DNA of 64,000 nt from Pithys albifrons albifrons (Eukaryota; Chordata; Aves; Passeriformes; Thamnophilidae), in contig NC_092461.1 of NCBI RefSeq assembly GCF_047495875.1, positions 63,104,299 to 63,168,298 on the forward strand, in the 5' to 3' direction. The notes beneath the pieces are model-generated. The model did not search any database. It saw only the letters and a list, made by a program, of their open reading frames with translations, and was not told where the DNA came from. This document shows, in pieces, positions 11,484 to 25,176 of this stretch. Every line of letters starts with the position of its first letter. Position 1 is the first letter of the stretch. Both the position numbers and the translations under genes were made by a program.

Positions 11484-14400
11484 CTGAAAACCAAGAAATG
11501 GAAATGTTTCAGATACCTCATAGTGCAATACATGCTCTCTAGAATTTGTTCTCTGTGTAGACTACCAATTCAAGGTATGTGCATTATTAATTGTCCTCTG
11601 CTACTGTATATTAGAGGTTGTACTTGAGGAAATTTCTGTGTCAAATCAGATTCAGAGGAGAACAACTATCACTTAGAGACAGAGGAATTTAGATTATATT
11701 TAGGTTAATGCTACTCTGACCTAGTCTTCCAGAAATATATCACTTAAATAACCAAAATTCCATTCTATTCTTTCCAACAATGACCCAGCAGAAGGGTTAT
11801 CATTTTTAGACAAAATGTCCTTCAATCCCAAATAAACAACTGTAGGTAAGAGTTATATAATTACTGTGCAGATGGCTGGCATTCAAAGTCTGGTACATGA
11901 CTAGGTATTTCTTTTTATTTTTAAAAATAGCAAACTAGAGTTGCGTAAATGTGCTCAAAGTCTGATGTTCCCAGAGGTGAACAGAAACTGTGATATTCCA
12001 CTTGAGAAGAAACCCTGAAAACTTCTTATTTCAAGACAATACAAATGCTTCTGCTGACTTTTTAGTAATGAAGAAAAATTCCACTAGGTGCTCCAGTGGA
12101 ATTCTCCAGGGAGAAAGGGAAATATTAGATGTCTGAACACTGCAGTTCCAGCCATTCTCTCTGCTCTATCCTGTGGCAGCTAAATCTTGTTGAATCTGAA
12201 TAAACACCATAAAATATTTTGGTTTCTTTGAAACATTATTCCTGAAGAACACACATTTAATTGGAAAATTCCTGATCTGCATTGTTGAAGACTCAGTTGA
12301 CTTCTTTCAGCTAAATACGGTGAGAAGTGCAGTAAAGTTTGGGAAGTTCTGGTTAAAGAATCCTTAAATCTTTCAGCAAAAAGAGCAGCAAAGTTGTTTT
12401 CATGATCAGCCAAGATCAATGTAATTTTTTAAGGCTACAATGAGAAAAAAATCTCTGAAAAACAGAGATAGTGTCATGTTTGTATTAGAATCTTAAATAT
12501 GGACATTTTGATTTGTTGAAGCACTTCTTTTGCTTAAATTAAATTTTGTAAGATTAATGAATATCATGAACTTATTAACAAACCCCCCTTATTGTACATA
12601 TAACATGATGGAGTTTCTTTAGCAGCCAAAGATAATTTTAGTCAGAGACGAAAAGAATTAATTTGACTTATTTAACCTTCTTTTTTTTTCTGTTTTTTCT
12701 CCTTTCAAATAATTTGCTTCCTTTCTGTAATTTTAAACATTATATCTACATGTAACATATCTCTCTGATAGCACTGTAGTAATACTAAATTATGATTTCC
12801 CTACAACAAATAACATAACTCAAGGGAAGTTACAGCAACGGAGCAGACAACAAAAGTTCTGAAAGGCCCCACATGCTTTTAGGTTACATTAAATGTTTTC
12901 ATGCACCTTTCCCTAGCAACCTCAACACCAGTAAGAGTACTTCAGACTTCATAATCATTTGTCCCGACTTGCCTATAATATGGTGAGTTGACTTCATTCT
13001 TGGTTTCCAAACATACTGATCCAAATTCTGATCTCATGTACCTTGACTTACTGCCTTCACAAGTTCTGCACTTCTTTATACTGGTATAAAATCCAAAGCT
13101 TTTTCAGTACCTAAATATAAAGCCAGGAATTTCTGACCTATTCTATTTGTTTTACTAATGCCTTTTACAAATATAAAAATGTTAAAACTGTGCCAGCAAA
13201 ACCCTTAATGTATTCACAGGTACAGAAAGAAAAATATGTCTGTTTTCCAGTATAGACTACACTAGTTAATATAACGGTAAAATTGTATTAAATAAATATT
13301 AAACAATATACAGGCAAAAGTACTCTTTAACTGGTAAAACTCTTCATCAACTTTAACTACATGCTCTACCTTCCTAATGACAATTAGATCCTAAAAGAAG
13401 TTAATATGATTTTTAGATCAATGAACTATTGAAGGAAAATGTCTTAGATCTATGAGAGGAGGATCCTCTAACAGGGGACAATGAAGTTGGTAAGCTATGA
13501 GAGTGGCTGCCACCTCTCAAGTCTGGAGCAATAAAGGGAAAGCTCTGCAGCATGTAACCTTGTTTTATTGAGAAATCAATGTCATGGCATCTGTATTTAC
13601 CATAGACTAACATATAGGAAGCATCTGCATTGAAGAGAAATGAAGCATGAGAACTCCTGGATTATCCTGCAGAACATTATCTAGTACGGCAGACATTTCC
13701 AAAGTTAAACTATAAGACTACATTAATAAATACAGATATTTAAGACCATTTTTGCATAAATATAAGCTCAATGACATAATCAGCATGCTTCCCAACAGAG
13801 ATATATAATTCTTTTTAGTTCACTTTAAAGAAGAGATGAAAAGCTATCAAGCAGCAGTATGTTGTTACTACCATCAGTTCTATTTATATAAGATACACAG
13901 CATTTGTATTCCTTGAGTTTCACCCTGATATAAGATATAGTTAATGTAAAATAACTTCATTTTCACTGATACCATTCAAATCTCAGTAATTTTTTTGCTT
14001 TTGTGCTCTCTTTCTTAAGGACACTGTTTCTCAGTGCTTACACGCTAGAATACACCGAATTATTTGAAAATTCATAAAAGCAGTAGTAAATAATGGATTT
14101 TGGTTGATCTGTATTCTCTTTCTGCAAATTAAAACCACTATTTTCCAGTCACTCTTGAAGAGTTTTGAGGAGGGTTTCCATGCCACCAATAGGTACTGCA
14201 CAGTCCCAATGTTTTCAGCTGGTAATACTAGTATATCCACTTGCTCAGCAAAACTTACATATTAACATAGCCTGTAAAATAATGTTTTCTGTGTCCTGTT
14301 TGCCTTTTCAAAATGTTTGAATGCAGGTCTTTGTGCATTTAAATAAGTACACTCAGCAGCTATTTCTGAGGGGAACCACAAGTGGAAATATATTTCCCAG

Positions 14401-17400
14401 AGTAAGGAATCCATAAAGAGACTGAATTATCTAATCCTTTTACAAGATGGGGAATTAAGCCATTCTTATGGCAATCTTTTATCTGCTGCTGGCTTCAAAC
14501 CATTATCTCACAGGAGAAAAATTACAGTCTTTGTCAGTCTTTTCAGACTTAACACTCTTTCTTCTCCTGTGAACCATTTTTTCTAGGACTTGTGAAAGAG
14601 TTTTGTGTGAGAGTGTGCATTTGTGTCTTTAAGAACTATATTAAACTGCTATCCAGAGTCTCAAATTATGACCACCAAGCTTCCCAAAGCTCACGATCTC
14701 CTGGCTTCCTCCCTATATCTTTTTCATCCATAAGCAACGGCTGTGGCTAATATACATCACAGTGTTGCACCAAACAGAAAGAATCTATAAACATTGCAAT
14801 AAAGAATTAGCTTGCAAAGCACACATCAAAGAGAGCAAGGGAAAAGAAGGGAGAAAGGCTTGATAAAGCACTTGTCTTTTTAAATTATTGAGTGGGTTAA
14901 ATGAGTTTTGTAAGGGAAAAGAGAAAGAGATGACTTGACAAGATCTGCAAATGAAGGACAGAATTAAATGGATGTTACCTTCCACTAAATCGAGAGACAG
15001 TAGAATAATTTTCAGGATCAGGAAAATAATATTAATTTCATTTTCAAATATGCTCCTGGTGCTTTCATTTTTACAAATCAAGACTGGTACATTGAAAATA
15101 GCTAAAAAAATCCTTTCCATCTACTGTTTTTAGGATTTCTCCACAGCATTTTTAAGTGTTCACAAGTGTACCAACCTCCTTAAGCCACTTCTCTCCTTTT
15201 ATTACCAGTCTGAAATGAAAAAAAAATTAGGTACTGTTGAAAAACAGTTCTTACAAAAGACATTCTAATAACACATCATTAATTCACAGCATCTTATACT
15301 GCATTCTTCCTTCACAACCAAAACTAATTCCCTGTAAGTAATGTTACAGTAGGGCAATCTCCAGATTAATGTGCCATGTTTCCAACACCAGATCTATCAT
15401 GAGAACAATACTTATGGATAGATGTATAAGATGCAATTCACATGCAAATTTTATGTACCTAGAGCACATGATTAAATTCTAAGCCAATTCTCGCTAACAT
15501 GTAAACACTTATCTTCAAACATGGAAGTCTTCTATTTCTTTTATGCTGATTAACAGTTATGTCAAAAACAAGAAGTCTACCTCACACATGCAGTCTTTAA
15601 GGAAATAAAATAGCTGTTAAATCAAACTCAGAGGAAAAGGCTACATCTGAAAATACCGGTTTCTTCAAAGCTTAAATAATTTTTGACAACAGATTATATA
15701 TTTATTGTTACAGTATTTTGTGGAATTTTTGATAGGTCTGAAATTATTGCTTGGCGAGTTTACCAAGTGGGCAATTCAAGTAAAAAAAGAAGGAGGAAAG
15801 AAGTCTGATCTTTTTGGGATTTCTAAGCACTTCATATAAATCTTCTGTCTTATACAGTTCCCCTCCCAAGACACAGTTAAGATTTTAGAAATAGATCTTG
15901 GCCATTCTTCCACAGCACACATTCATTGTGAGTTTGCCATAAAACTAATCAAGGTTTTGGACTAAAAATTATAACAACTTGTGCATTTCAGAGGTCAAAC
16001 TTAGATCCATGAACTCAAAACCGTAATTTGAAATCACACAGATATTCTCTGTTTTGCATATAGTAAAATGTTCTAATGAAACATGAGTCTGTGAAAGAAA
16101 AGGCAAGCTGTTGTGTTACTCTGACAACTTGGCAAGTCAGACTGCCAAATCTTAAAGATTCTTTATGGTCTCTATCTCTGATAACCACTGGGACCAATAA
16201 AAATATTTCCAGAATTATTTTTTAATTCATGTTTTCCTCTTTTTTAAACAACAACATACCAAAGTGGTACACAACTCCAGAAAAGAAAAGATAAAGTAGT
16301 TTATTTTAGCTGTATTTAACACTTGCAAGTTAAGGCAATGTTGTGGTTATTTATGGAACAAAGCTGGGCAAATTAATCACTGTCCAAATTCAACTCATCA
16401 AAAAAGCTAAATTAAAATTTACCTTTATTTTTCTCCCAACTTTTTCTTTTCCTGTGATTCTATTTGTTTTTCTACCTTATAAGAAGTTCTAAGTAGCCAA
16501 TGGAAAAATATGTATTTTGTTCACAATTTCATGAAGTGAAAGAAGATTTTTAGAAGTTATAAAGCATTACCATAGAGAGTTTAACTTACTTGTTTGCCAC
16601 TTTTAAAAGGAACAATATGCAAATAAAACACTTTGTTTAGGACAAAGTCTGTGAAGCTGGCACAAAGGAACATAAGGAAAATTAAGTGTTTTGAAAGAAG
16701 AGGTCCAATAAAACTAAGGTTACAAAAAATAAAGGAAAAGAGTGTAAAATAGTGAGACAAGTCATCTGAAATGTTTTGTATTTTCTTCTTTCTAAGAATA
16801 GTGAACTAGAAAGAGTACACAGACAGAAATATAATATGTAATGCATAAGAGGAAAGAAAAAAACCACATGTAAGTATATATATATAAAAGTAAATAATCA
16901 AAAGGTTTAGTAAGATTTGAAGTCATAAACTTCCTCAGAGTCTGTATATGAACCCTAATCGTAGAAGTTTCCCCCCAACATTAGTTCTGTACCAACCACT
17001 TCAGTCCCTTGCCACTTTGAAGTAATTTCTTCCCAGATTTCAGGAAACTTAACAAATCAGAAGTTTCTGCCAGAAACTGAGTCATTAAGCTGACTTTGCC
17101 ACTACTAGGCAGACATGCAAAGACCATTCTTTATGCAAATACATGTACCAAACCACACAGACACCTGTATCCATTCCCCAGTATTATATCACAGTGTATA
17201 GAGCCAAACCAGGGATTATATGGAATACTTCAGAGGTTATTCTTTCTGACACATCTGTATATTATTGATTAATCAGAAATATAAATTGACATGACATCAT
17301 CTCCCACCTTTCTGCTGCACTATTAGACAGAAATCAGCTGTTTCTTTTATAAGTTTATGTATTTCAAAGGTATTTGCACATGGAGGAAGACAAAAAACTA

Positions 17401-20400
17401 CTATAAATCCCACAAACAAGGAAAACACAAATGCGAGGGGACTCTTTATTACATTTCTGTGTAAAAGGCTCCAGACAAACCAAAACCCATTTAAATGTAC
17501 AAAAGGACAATTTTACCTAAAACTCAACATGAAGAATAAAGCTAGCAGGAAAAAAGGGGTCATAATGATTCAAAATCAAGTGGTCAATTAAAAAAGGACA
17601 AAAAATGGAACTTAGTGGAGAACATAATAGAAGATTCAGATGTAAGTCATCTGGATGCTCTGCACCTTGTGCTCTGACATAATACTTTGCATTCATTTAC
17701 AAGACTTTTGAGGAGTAGCAAAGATAGCTAGGAGAGACAGAAATCAAAACTATGGATCAGGTCTAAAGAGGAAATGTAATATTAGGTTTTCCAAATAAGA
17801 CATACCATATTACACCATGATTTTGATATCAGAAATTACAATTGATTCTCCTCAAGTTCCAATTGCTAGTCACATGCATTCCAGGATCCACCATTTGAAG
17901 GTTACTCCCCACAAAATGTTAAATTAGGAAGGGGATCAGTGTCTATAAATAAAAATAGGAAGTTACTTTATATTCACAGTGAACCTAGTTCCACCACCTC
18001 TTAACACTGCAGTTAAAGGGATGATTATAGTATATGCAAACATATCTGAAAAGCCTTTAAATTAGCATCTGCAGATGTTGTCACTGAGCAGTTTTTACAA
18101 TTCATGTAGCAGCTAAGGATTACTTGCACAAGCAGAAATTTTCCTGCTGGTTTTCAATGCAGATATAGCCTTTTATCATCCTACCCAGACAGCACACAGT
18201 GTTATATATGGTCAGGACAAGTGGAGTTTCAATGTTGTTTAGTTCCCCATGCATTTGAAAGGTACTACTCCCTTTAAGGTGACTCACTCCAAAATGGCTC
18301 AGTCTGGGAAAGAAGACTTCACACTCAGACTTGAACAGCAGCAGTCTGCTGAAAACAGAGCAGAACTATCTACTGTGGTGGCTTGGTCTAATTTGGAACA
18401 TCATAAACATAGATCACCTGCCAAAAACTGCACCAGGACCAAGCTCTACATCCTCCCTTCTTCCAGGATCTATAGCATCTATAGGGGATGCCAGAGGTTG
18501 CCCCTCTTTTTCATCCTACTTGGTCAAACTCTATCCCTATTCTGCATAGTGCAGCACCCATTCCCTGACAAGTTGCCATCCCCAGTTCTGGAGTTATTTT
18601 GGCTGGAGTTACATACCTGGTCAAAATAGGAGATCTCATTTAATTTCAGAACACAAGTCAGCCATCTCAATGGTCTCTGTTCAAGGAACACAATGACAAT
18701 GAGAGCAGACTAAACAGTAAGGGAGGGATCTAGTGCACAGTGGAAATTGAGGAAGCTCAATAAGCTTCCTTCCTTTACTTGAGAAAATCTTCCAGGAGTT
18801 CATGAAGAGGAGTTCTGCCTTTTAAATGTAGTCTTTAATCAATATTTATGATCTTCCCTATAGAAGTAATTAATTTAATTAATTTTTCTCTTTGTGGTCT
18901 TAAGTTTCAGGAGTGTTATCTGTGGACAGTACGTACAGTGAAAGCAGCTCGTTCACAGAAGTTTTTTCTCTATTAAGAGTCATCAATTTTTCTGCTTTTG
19001 ATAGTTAAACTGGATTCACTTTTCATGCTTCAGACTCTATTTTCTGCATAGCTCATTATCAAATTTTCCACCAAATGCTTCTTTATGATCTCAAGTATCA
19101 TTGGGATTGTTAGAGCTTTGTGATATTCAGATTAAGCGCCTCCATACAAACTCTAACATTATAAAATGGTTGAATCTAGAGAATTGCTGGAGATTTCCCC
19201 CACCTATCAACTAATTCCTTTTCTTTTCTAGAGATATATGATGACCAGTTCAGACAATTCCATTCTTTCCACCATTTCTACTCTGAAATTTATGGTAAAT
19301 TACAGTTGGTTCCTTCATTTCTTTTGTCTCCTCCCCTATACACTCATGGTTGCCATGGCTCTATGTCATGAAGATCTGCTCAAAGTTATATTTCACATAA
19401 TCATATAAACTATGTGGTGCTATGGCCCAAGTAAGCATGCATATAGTGGAGACACCATAAAAACTCAAACTTACTAAAATATTACAAAATTTGAGATAGT
19501 TAAAGAAAAGTTAAGTGGCCTTGTTAAATCAACAAGTTAACTTGAAGACCATTTGGAGGACAAGATATCTTAAAGGAGTCAGAGCCACAGATGCTGAGCA
19601 GGTTAACAATGAAGATTTCATAGGCAAGGCAAACTGTCATGAGAATTTTGAGTAATTTTTGAAACAAACTTTTCCAAAAACATCTGTAATGTTAGCATGC
19701 ACAGAGCATTTCATTTATTCGACAGCAACAGCTCAAGCATACAAGTTTACTACACTTGAATTGTACTTCACATCCCAAAGGTGACAGTAAGAAAAACCAC
19801 ATTTACTTTTTTAATGTACAGATGCATTCTGTTTGTTTATACTTATATATTTTGTTCCTGTAATTCCTTACCACATTGTGCTTTAGCTCTAGCTAATTTT
19901 AAAATATTAACTAAAACATTGCATCTCAAACCTACATTTGTATGCAACTAGTGTTCCTTCCCAACATTCTTGTTCAGAAGCCTTCAAGCTTGTGGCACAG
20001 TATGTTTTCTATAATCCCATTTCTTTTTTAATCACATGCAACCCCTTTTTTTGTATTCCATTGATGTTAAAAAGAATGAATGCAGCCCCTGCGCTATTAA
20101 AAACAAAAACCTTCTTACTTTCAGGAATGCATTGGCAAGACTCCACAAGAACAAGATTTAACTTTTGAGCATGGCAGTGGGCATACAAGGCTAATGGGTG
20201 GTCCTTAAAAAAAAAAAGAAAAAAAGAAAAACCTCTATATCTTATTCAATGAGACATTAATATTATCTTTTACCTTATGGTCAATTAAATTCCTGCAAGT
20301 CACTCAAGTGCAAGTCAAAATACATATGAGAAAGTATGAAAGTGTTGGTTGGCTTTTACAAATTATTGTTTAAATCTCTATTTAACCCATATGAGTTTTG

Positions 20401-23400
20401 GTAATCTGTTACTGTGTCTTTTGATTTATTTGCCAAACCTGAAATTAATTTGTTTTGCCTGTGAGAAAGGATTCACAAAAGCATATCATAATGAGTCAGT
20501 CTAGTCCGTAATTCAGTCAGACCAGTTGTGCCCTTTGATGAAGGAATTAATATTATAATACATTTGCTCAAATAATCTAAATCCAGATCAGTTATACTAA
20601 AAGTGTCTTTGATAATTTTCCAGACAAAACAGAAAAATGCAAACTTTCCAAATGCAGGGGGGTAGTTTTGGTAGCCTTTTTTCTGTATCTATAAACCTTG
20701 CTTTGTTCCACCTTGTGAATGATGTCACCCCTTTATTTAGATGACTTAATATGCTGGCTAACTTACCCTGTAGTCCAAGAGAGAAGCTATGGGAATAACA
20801 TTGTTCTGTAGCTACTTTCCCATTTGAAAAACCTCTTAAAGCTGTTATCCATCTGCATTTCGCTCATCCTGTGTGAAACATCTATGCAGGAAACAGAGAG
20901 CTTACTGTTTTCTGTAGCTATATGCCAAACTACAAACCAATTTCTATTCCAGCAGAATTAACCCCTCCTTTTATTTCACCTTGTCTCTATTTGTTGTTTA
21001 GGTGATTTTGTTTGTTTTGTTTGAAGAGGGGGGGGAGGTTGTGGGGTTGGGATTTTTTTGTTTAGTTGTTTTAATTTTTTGGGTTTTTTATTTTTGTATG
21101 TCATAAGATGTAAAACACAACTTCGTGTGATAGTTTGATAGAATCCCCCATCTTTAACTACTAGAAGTGTGGGTGAATTTTACCTTTTAAAAAAATTACT
21201 GACCTGGTGTGTGCTAACTATCTATATATTTATTATTTGAAGATGATTGGTGAAATTATCAGCATTGAAGGTTAAATATCAGTTTAACAAAGAATTACTA
21301 GTTTGAGGGGTTTATTCTAGTTCAATTTATGTCTATTCTCAGTCTCATTTCTTGTAATTTGTCAATGAGTTTGTAGTTTTGTCTAAGAGACTTAAGGCAA
21401 GGAAGAATGTTTTCCCAAATACAGCTCCTCATATCATTGCAGGTTTCCCCCACAACATAAATGGGATTTAATTTGCCTTGTAACAAAGTAGATTCTTATC
21501 TCTAATTATAGGCATTCCCATTTGGCAGTCTTTTTTTTTTTTAATGTGCCTCTAACACAATGGTAAACAGTGCATCAAAAATAGAATAGGGGACTTCCAA
21601 GGGAAGAATTATTACTGTGCAGAGTAACAGTCAGAAAAAAAACAGCTACACAGAACATTTAGTACTTAGCTTCAACTAAATGCCAGTTACTAGCAAAGGA
21701 ATCAGGCTGTATTGACAGAGAAATAGGGAACCAGAAGCTGCTAGTATTGTCCTCCTATTATTACATTTGAGAATCTGGGTCCTGATTTTCTCATATATTT
21801 CAGTTGTACAAAGGGAAGAAGCTGAACTGGAGCTAAATGAAGTCTGATCACAAATATCTCAGCATGGTGCAAACAGTTGGTTCATTCCATTCTTCTCACA
21901 AGTCACTGTGCTCTCCCTGTAGGAAGCTATAAAAGCCACAGAAAAGATGAGACATACAGCTACACAACCATACTGCAGGAGGTTTCAGAATGAAACCAGC
22001 ACTCCTCTCACTGTTTACTCTAATTTCCAAATAACAAGAAAGATCTAATAATCGAGGTCAAGAAAATACAATCCTAGTAGCAGGAAGGTCTAAAACTTAC
22101 ACACTACTTTAATGAAGAGGTAGAGTGGAATTTTGATAAGACTATCTTTCCTTTCAAAAAAAGATACAAAATATTAAGCCAAATTAGTTAAAGCTAGTAC
22201 TGAAGAACTCCTTCAATTGCTTAAATAAATCTCTCTTAGAAAATGTCCAGTGTATCCAGTGAGAAAACTGCAGGTGTCATAGAGGGTAAATTGACTGGAG
22301 AATAACTAGAGCAAAGCGTTTAAAAAATATAGCAAGGTGAAAGAAATAGTTTATGCAAATACAAATGCAAAATGAAACTTTTTTTCTGATCCAAGAAGCA
22401 CATTTCCCAACATTTGGAACTTTTCCAATTAAATTACAGGTAAAAAGTCATATTTCTCTTAAAGACAGCCAAAATACCTTCAGCAAACCTAATTTGGTAA
22501 TCTGATTTGACAAGTCCTACTATCTACATAACACCCACTGCCATTAATAGTTCCATTCATTTGAAATCACTTTTTACAACTGAAAAACATGTAAAATTAA
22601 GAGAAAACATAGCTCTTCAATTGTAAAAAAATGCATATCAATTTATATTGACTTCTTTTTCAATTATATTCAAACATGCCTACAACCAAATCTCACTGTT
22701 TGTATATACACTCTACAGAACACTAGAATACTTCAAAAACAGAATATGAAAACACAAAAAGATAATTTCTAAAACAAATACACTAATAGGTTCTGTATTT
22801 TGACCTTTCATTAAATACTCGGCTTTGTCACAACAATAGAAATAAATGTTAATGCTAAGAAACTTTCAGAAAGATGATCCAAATACTCAGACTGTAATTT
22901 TACAGCATAGTATATTGAATAGTTATATTACTGAGTAACAGAAAATTGAATTGCTCTTGAAACCAAATCTAATTGTTCTTGAAACCAAACAGGAATAAAA
23001 CCACTGTGTTCATGTCCTTGAAGCCATTTGCTTCATGCAACTGTCTGTACCCACAACTTCAGCTACTGCGAGAATATTGGACAAAAACCCTGTGAAGTTA
23101 CTGAACAGAGAGCTAACTATACTCTGCCTTGAAGTAAGAGAAGGAGAGGGGTGCCCAGACGCAGCAAGAAGGAAGGAACGCTACAAAAAACCAGATTAAC
23201 GTTACCACCGAAAAGAGAAAATGCTACTTTCCTCACCATTGAATACAACAGCAACACCCACTTGTCTCTTTTGACTTTCCTTGCTCCCGATGAGATAGTA
23301 TATTTTTTTAATTTGTCCAAAGTTTAAAGAAAATGCTAAACTGCAACAAGAATGAAAAGTATGACACTCAGGTAGGTATCATCATATTCCTCACTGACTT

Positions 23401-25040
23401 CATTAAATAGAGTAGGGAATAAAATGAAGGTGTATAGGCAAAATAAAGCATGGGTTTGCATTGTCTAAGTGAAGTGACAAAAGGGATTTTATGAGATCTT
23501 TCTCTCACAGCTCATATTTCAGACTACAGTCATATAGTACCAGCAGTCAGAAGACAATAGCAATAGCCAAGGTTGGTAGGTTTGGCTCAAGATCACAGCC
23601 ATTTGCTCCCCAGTGTGCAGGATTGAGAGAATATACAGTATCTTGACACCTGCTGTTAGCGGCTACTTTAGGGAATTAAAAATTTAATTAACTTTCATAG
23701 TAATCCATATAAGATGTTATGTAAATTCAGAACGACCATGTAGAACACTTCATATTTCTATATTCCTTACCTTTCTACTTGCTAATCCCTGGACAATGGA
23801 TGCCAGGTAAAAAAAAATGTGCCACACTTTCATATAGTTATTTGTCTGGAAATATTTTACAACATAAGCAATTTGTTTGTGGTGAATTTGGAAGAATCCT
23901 GTAACTAGCATGCTTGCTCTTTTCTTAAAGCATAAGGCCACACTGCTGACAGCAAAATTCTCTAGAATGACAAGGCCATCCAGTCACTGTTCCTCTGACA
24001 GTACTGTGAGCTGAAGTTCCCTGAGGCTCCACAACCCTGCTACAGAGATTCTATTGCATGGGTGACTCAGTAAGCCTGTAGCTACGCTTGCAGAGCCTCA
24101 GAAAATGTTTTGAAGCCCTTCTGCCTACATAAGTGCTTTATAAAACTAGTAATTTACGAGCAAAATGGAGAAAAAAAGTAGAAACGTAGGGTGGCATATG
24201 GCCAAACTTTTGACTTAATTTCACCCCAGGTTGCTTTTTATTTACAAGCAGCTAATCCCCTCTCAAACTACACAATAGAGCAGCCATTGGCAAAGGCAGG
24301 CAGATAAAATTGGCATGCCTCTGTATTGTTCTTGCTAATCTGAACCATTAACAGAAGGGTGAGAAGGCTAGTTTTGTCATTTAAACAGGCTTAAATCCTT
24401 TCTCCAAATGAGCTTTTGTCTACACAGAAGAATTCATCCAGGAAATGTAAGGGGTTTCTGTTAGTGTTGCATTCTCAAGTTGAGGAGGCTACAGGAATAC
24501 CAACCTGTTTATTTGGCCTTCATACTGTAAATACAAGAATTATTTCCAGCTGTCAAACCCCAAAGGGGTTCGACTTAATTAAATTATTTTTCCGAGGTGA
24601 AACAGGATGAGATTATAAAGTGCTAAAAAGCAACTATTTGAAATCCTGGACTGCACCTGTGCAACTAAATCTCCATTTATACAGGTGCTTTTCAAATTGG
24701 ATTTGAACTTTTAAATTCCCTGATTCATACCCTGAAAAACCACAGAAGCTCAAATAACTAATGAAATTCAGAAACAAAAAGGCTGAAAATAGTTTCAAGC
24801 TGTGAAATAAGGCCTAAGACTAACTATATTATTTTATTCATTGTTGATGTGACATATCAAGAATAAACATAAGTTGCACAATTCAAATGCCAGAGGTCAC
24901 AGGGTATCCAGTAGCTAAGTAATTATTTTTCTTCGGCACAGGAGAGGTCATCACCCAGCCCATAAGCTCAACACACAGGCAAAAACCTGGGGAAAAGAAT
25001 GTATTAGCTACCATGATCTGGGGGTTTTTTTTCTTTTTAC

Positions 25041-25176
25041 CTGGCACATCTTGAGCAGATATTCAATGTGACCTTTGCTTGAGGCTCAGCCGTATGTGCA
25101 CTTCGAGTCTGATTGAATTTGCTCCCAGAAGACATCACACTTGTTACTCCTTCCATTCTGAGATCGTCAAGATCCT
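25041..25176 (-). CDS. C8orf34 homolog, internal exon (136 bp)
   Basis: The first C8orf34 exon of this window in gene order. On the minus strand the acceptor is TTGTTCTGTCTTGTTGCAG and the donor CAG|GTAAAA. It opens with two bases of a split codon and closes with AG of a split arginine codon. The peptide contains [10 protein letters not shown], then SGSKFNQ, then [16 protein letters not shown]. These match the conserved centre of human C8orf34 ([36 protein letters not shown]) as I recall it. The CxxC pair is the most conserved-looking feature, but no zinc function is established by this. Earlier exons must lie above 64000. Confidence 0.93.

Larger units (their letters stand above)
7779..25040. 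other. C8orf34 intron (17.3 kb)
   Basis: Large intron between two phase-compatible exons. It holds a decayed LTR (about 8290-8902), a CR1 scrap (about 10100-10235), and exon-like blocks of uncertain status at 11433-11483, 18617-18676 and 23771-23788. It also has A-rich and T/G-rich simple tracts near 20205-20232 and 21000-21080. The remainder is AT-rich with only short, composition-driven open frames. Confidence 0.75.

Noticed and set aside
18249..18629. 126-codon plus-strand frame
   Set aside because: Non-ATG-rich region, no recognisable domain and no splice context; random-looking composition.
23771..23788. 18-bp microexon-like block on the minus strand with good splice sites
   Set aside because: It is in phase 0-0, which does not fit the C8orf34 junction at this position. 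So short a block is easily produced by chance in a 17-kb intron.
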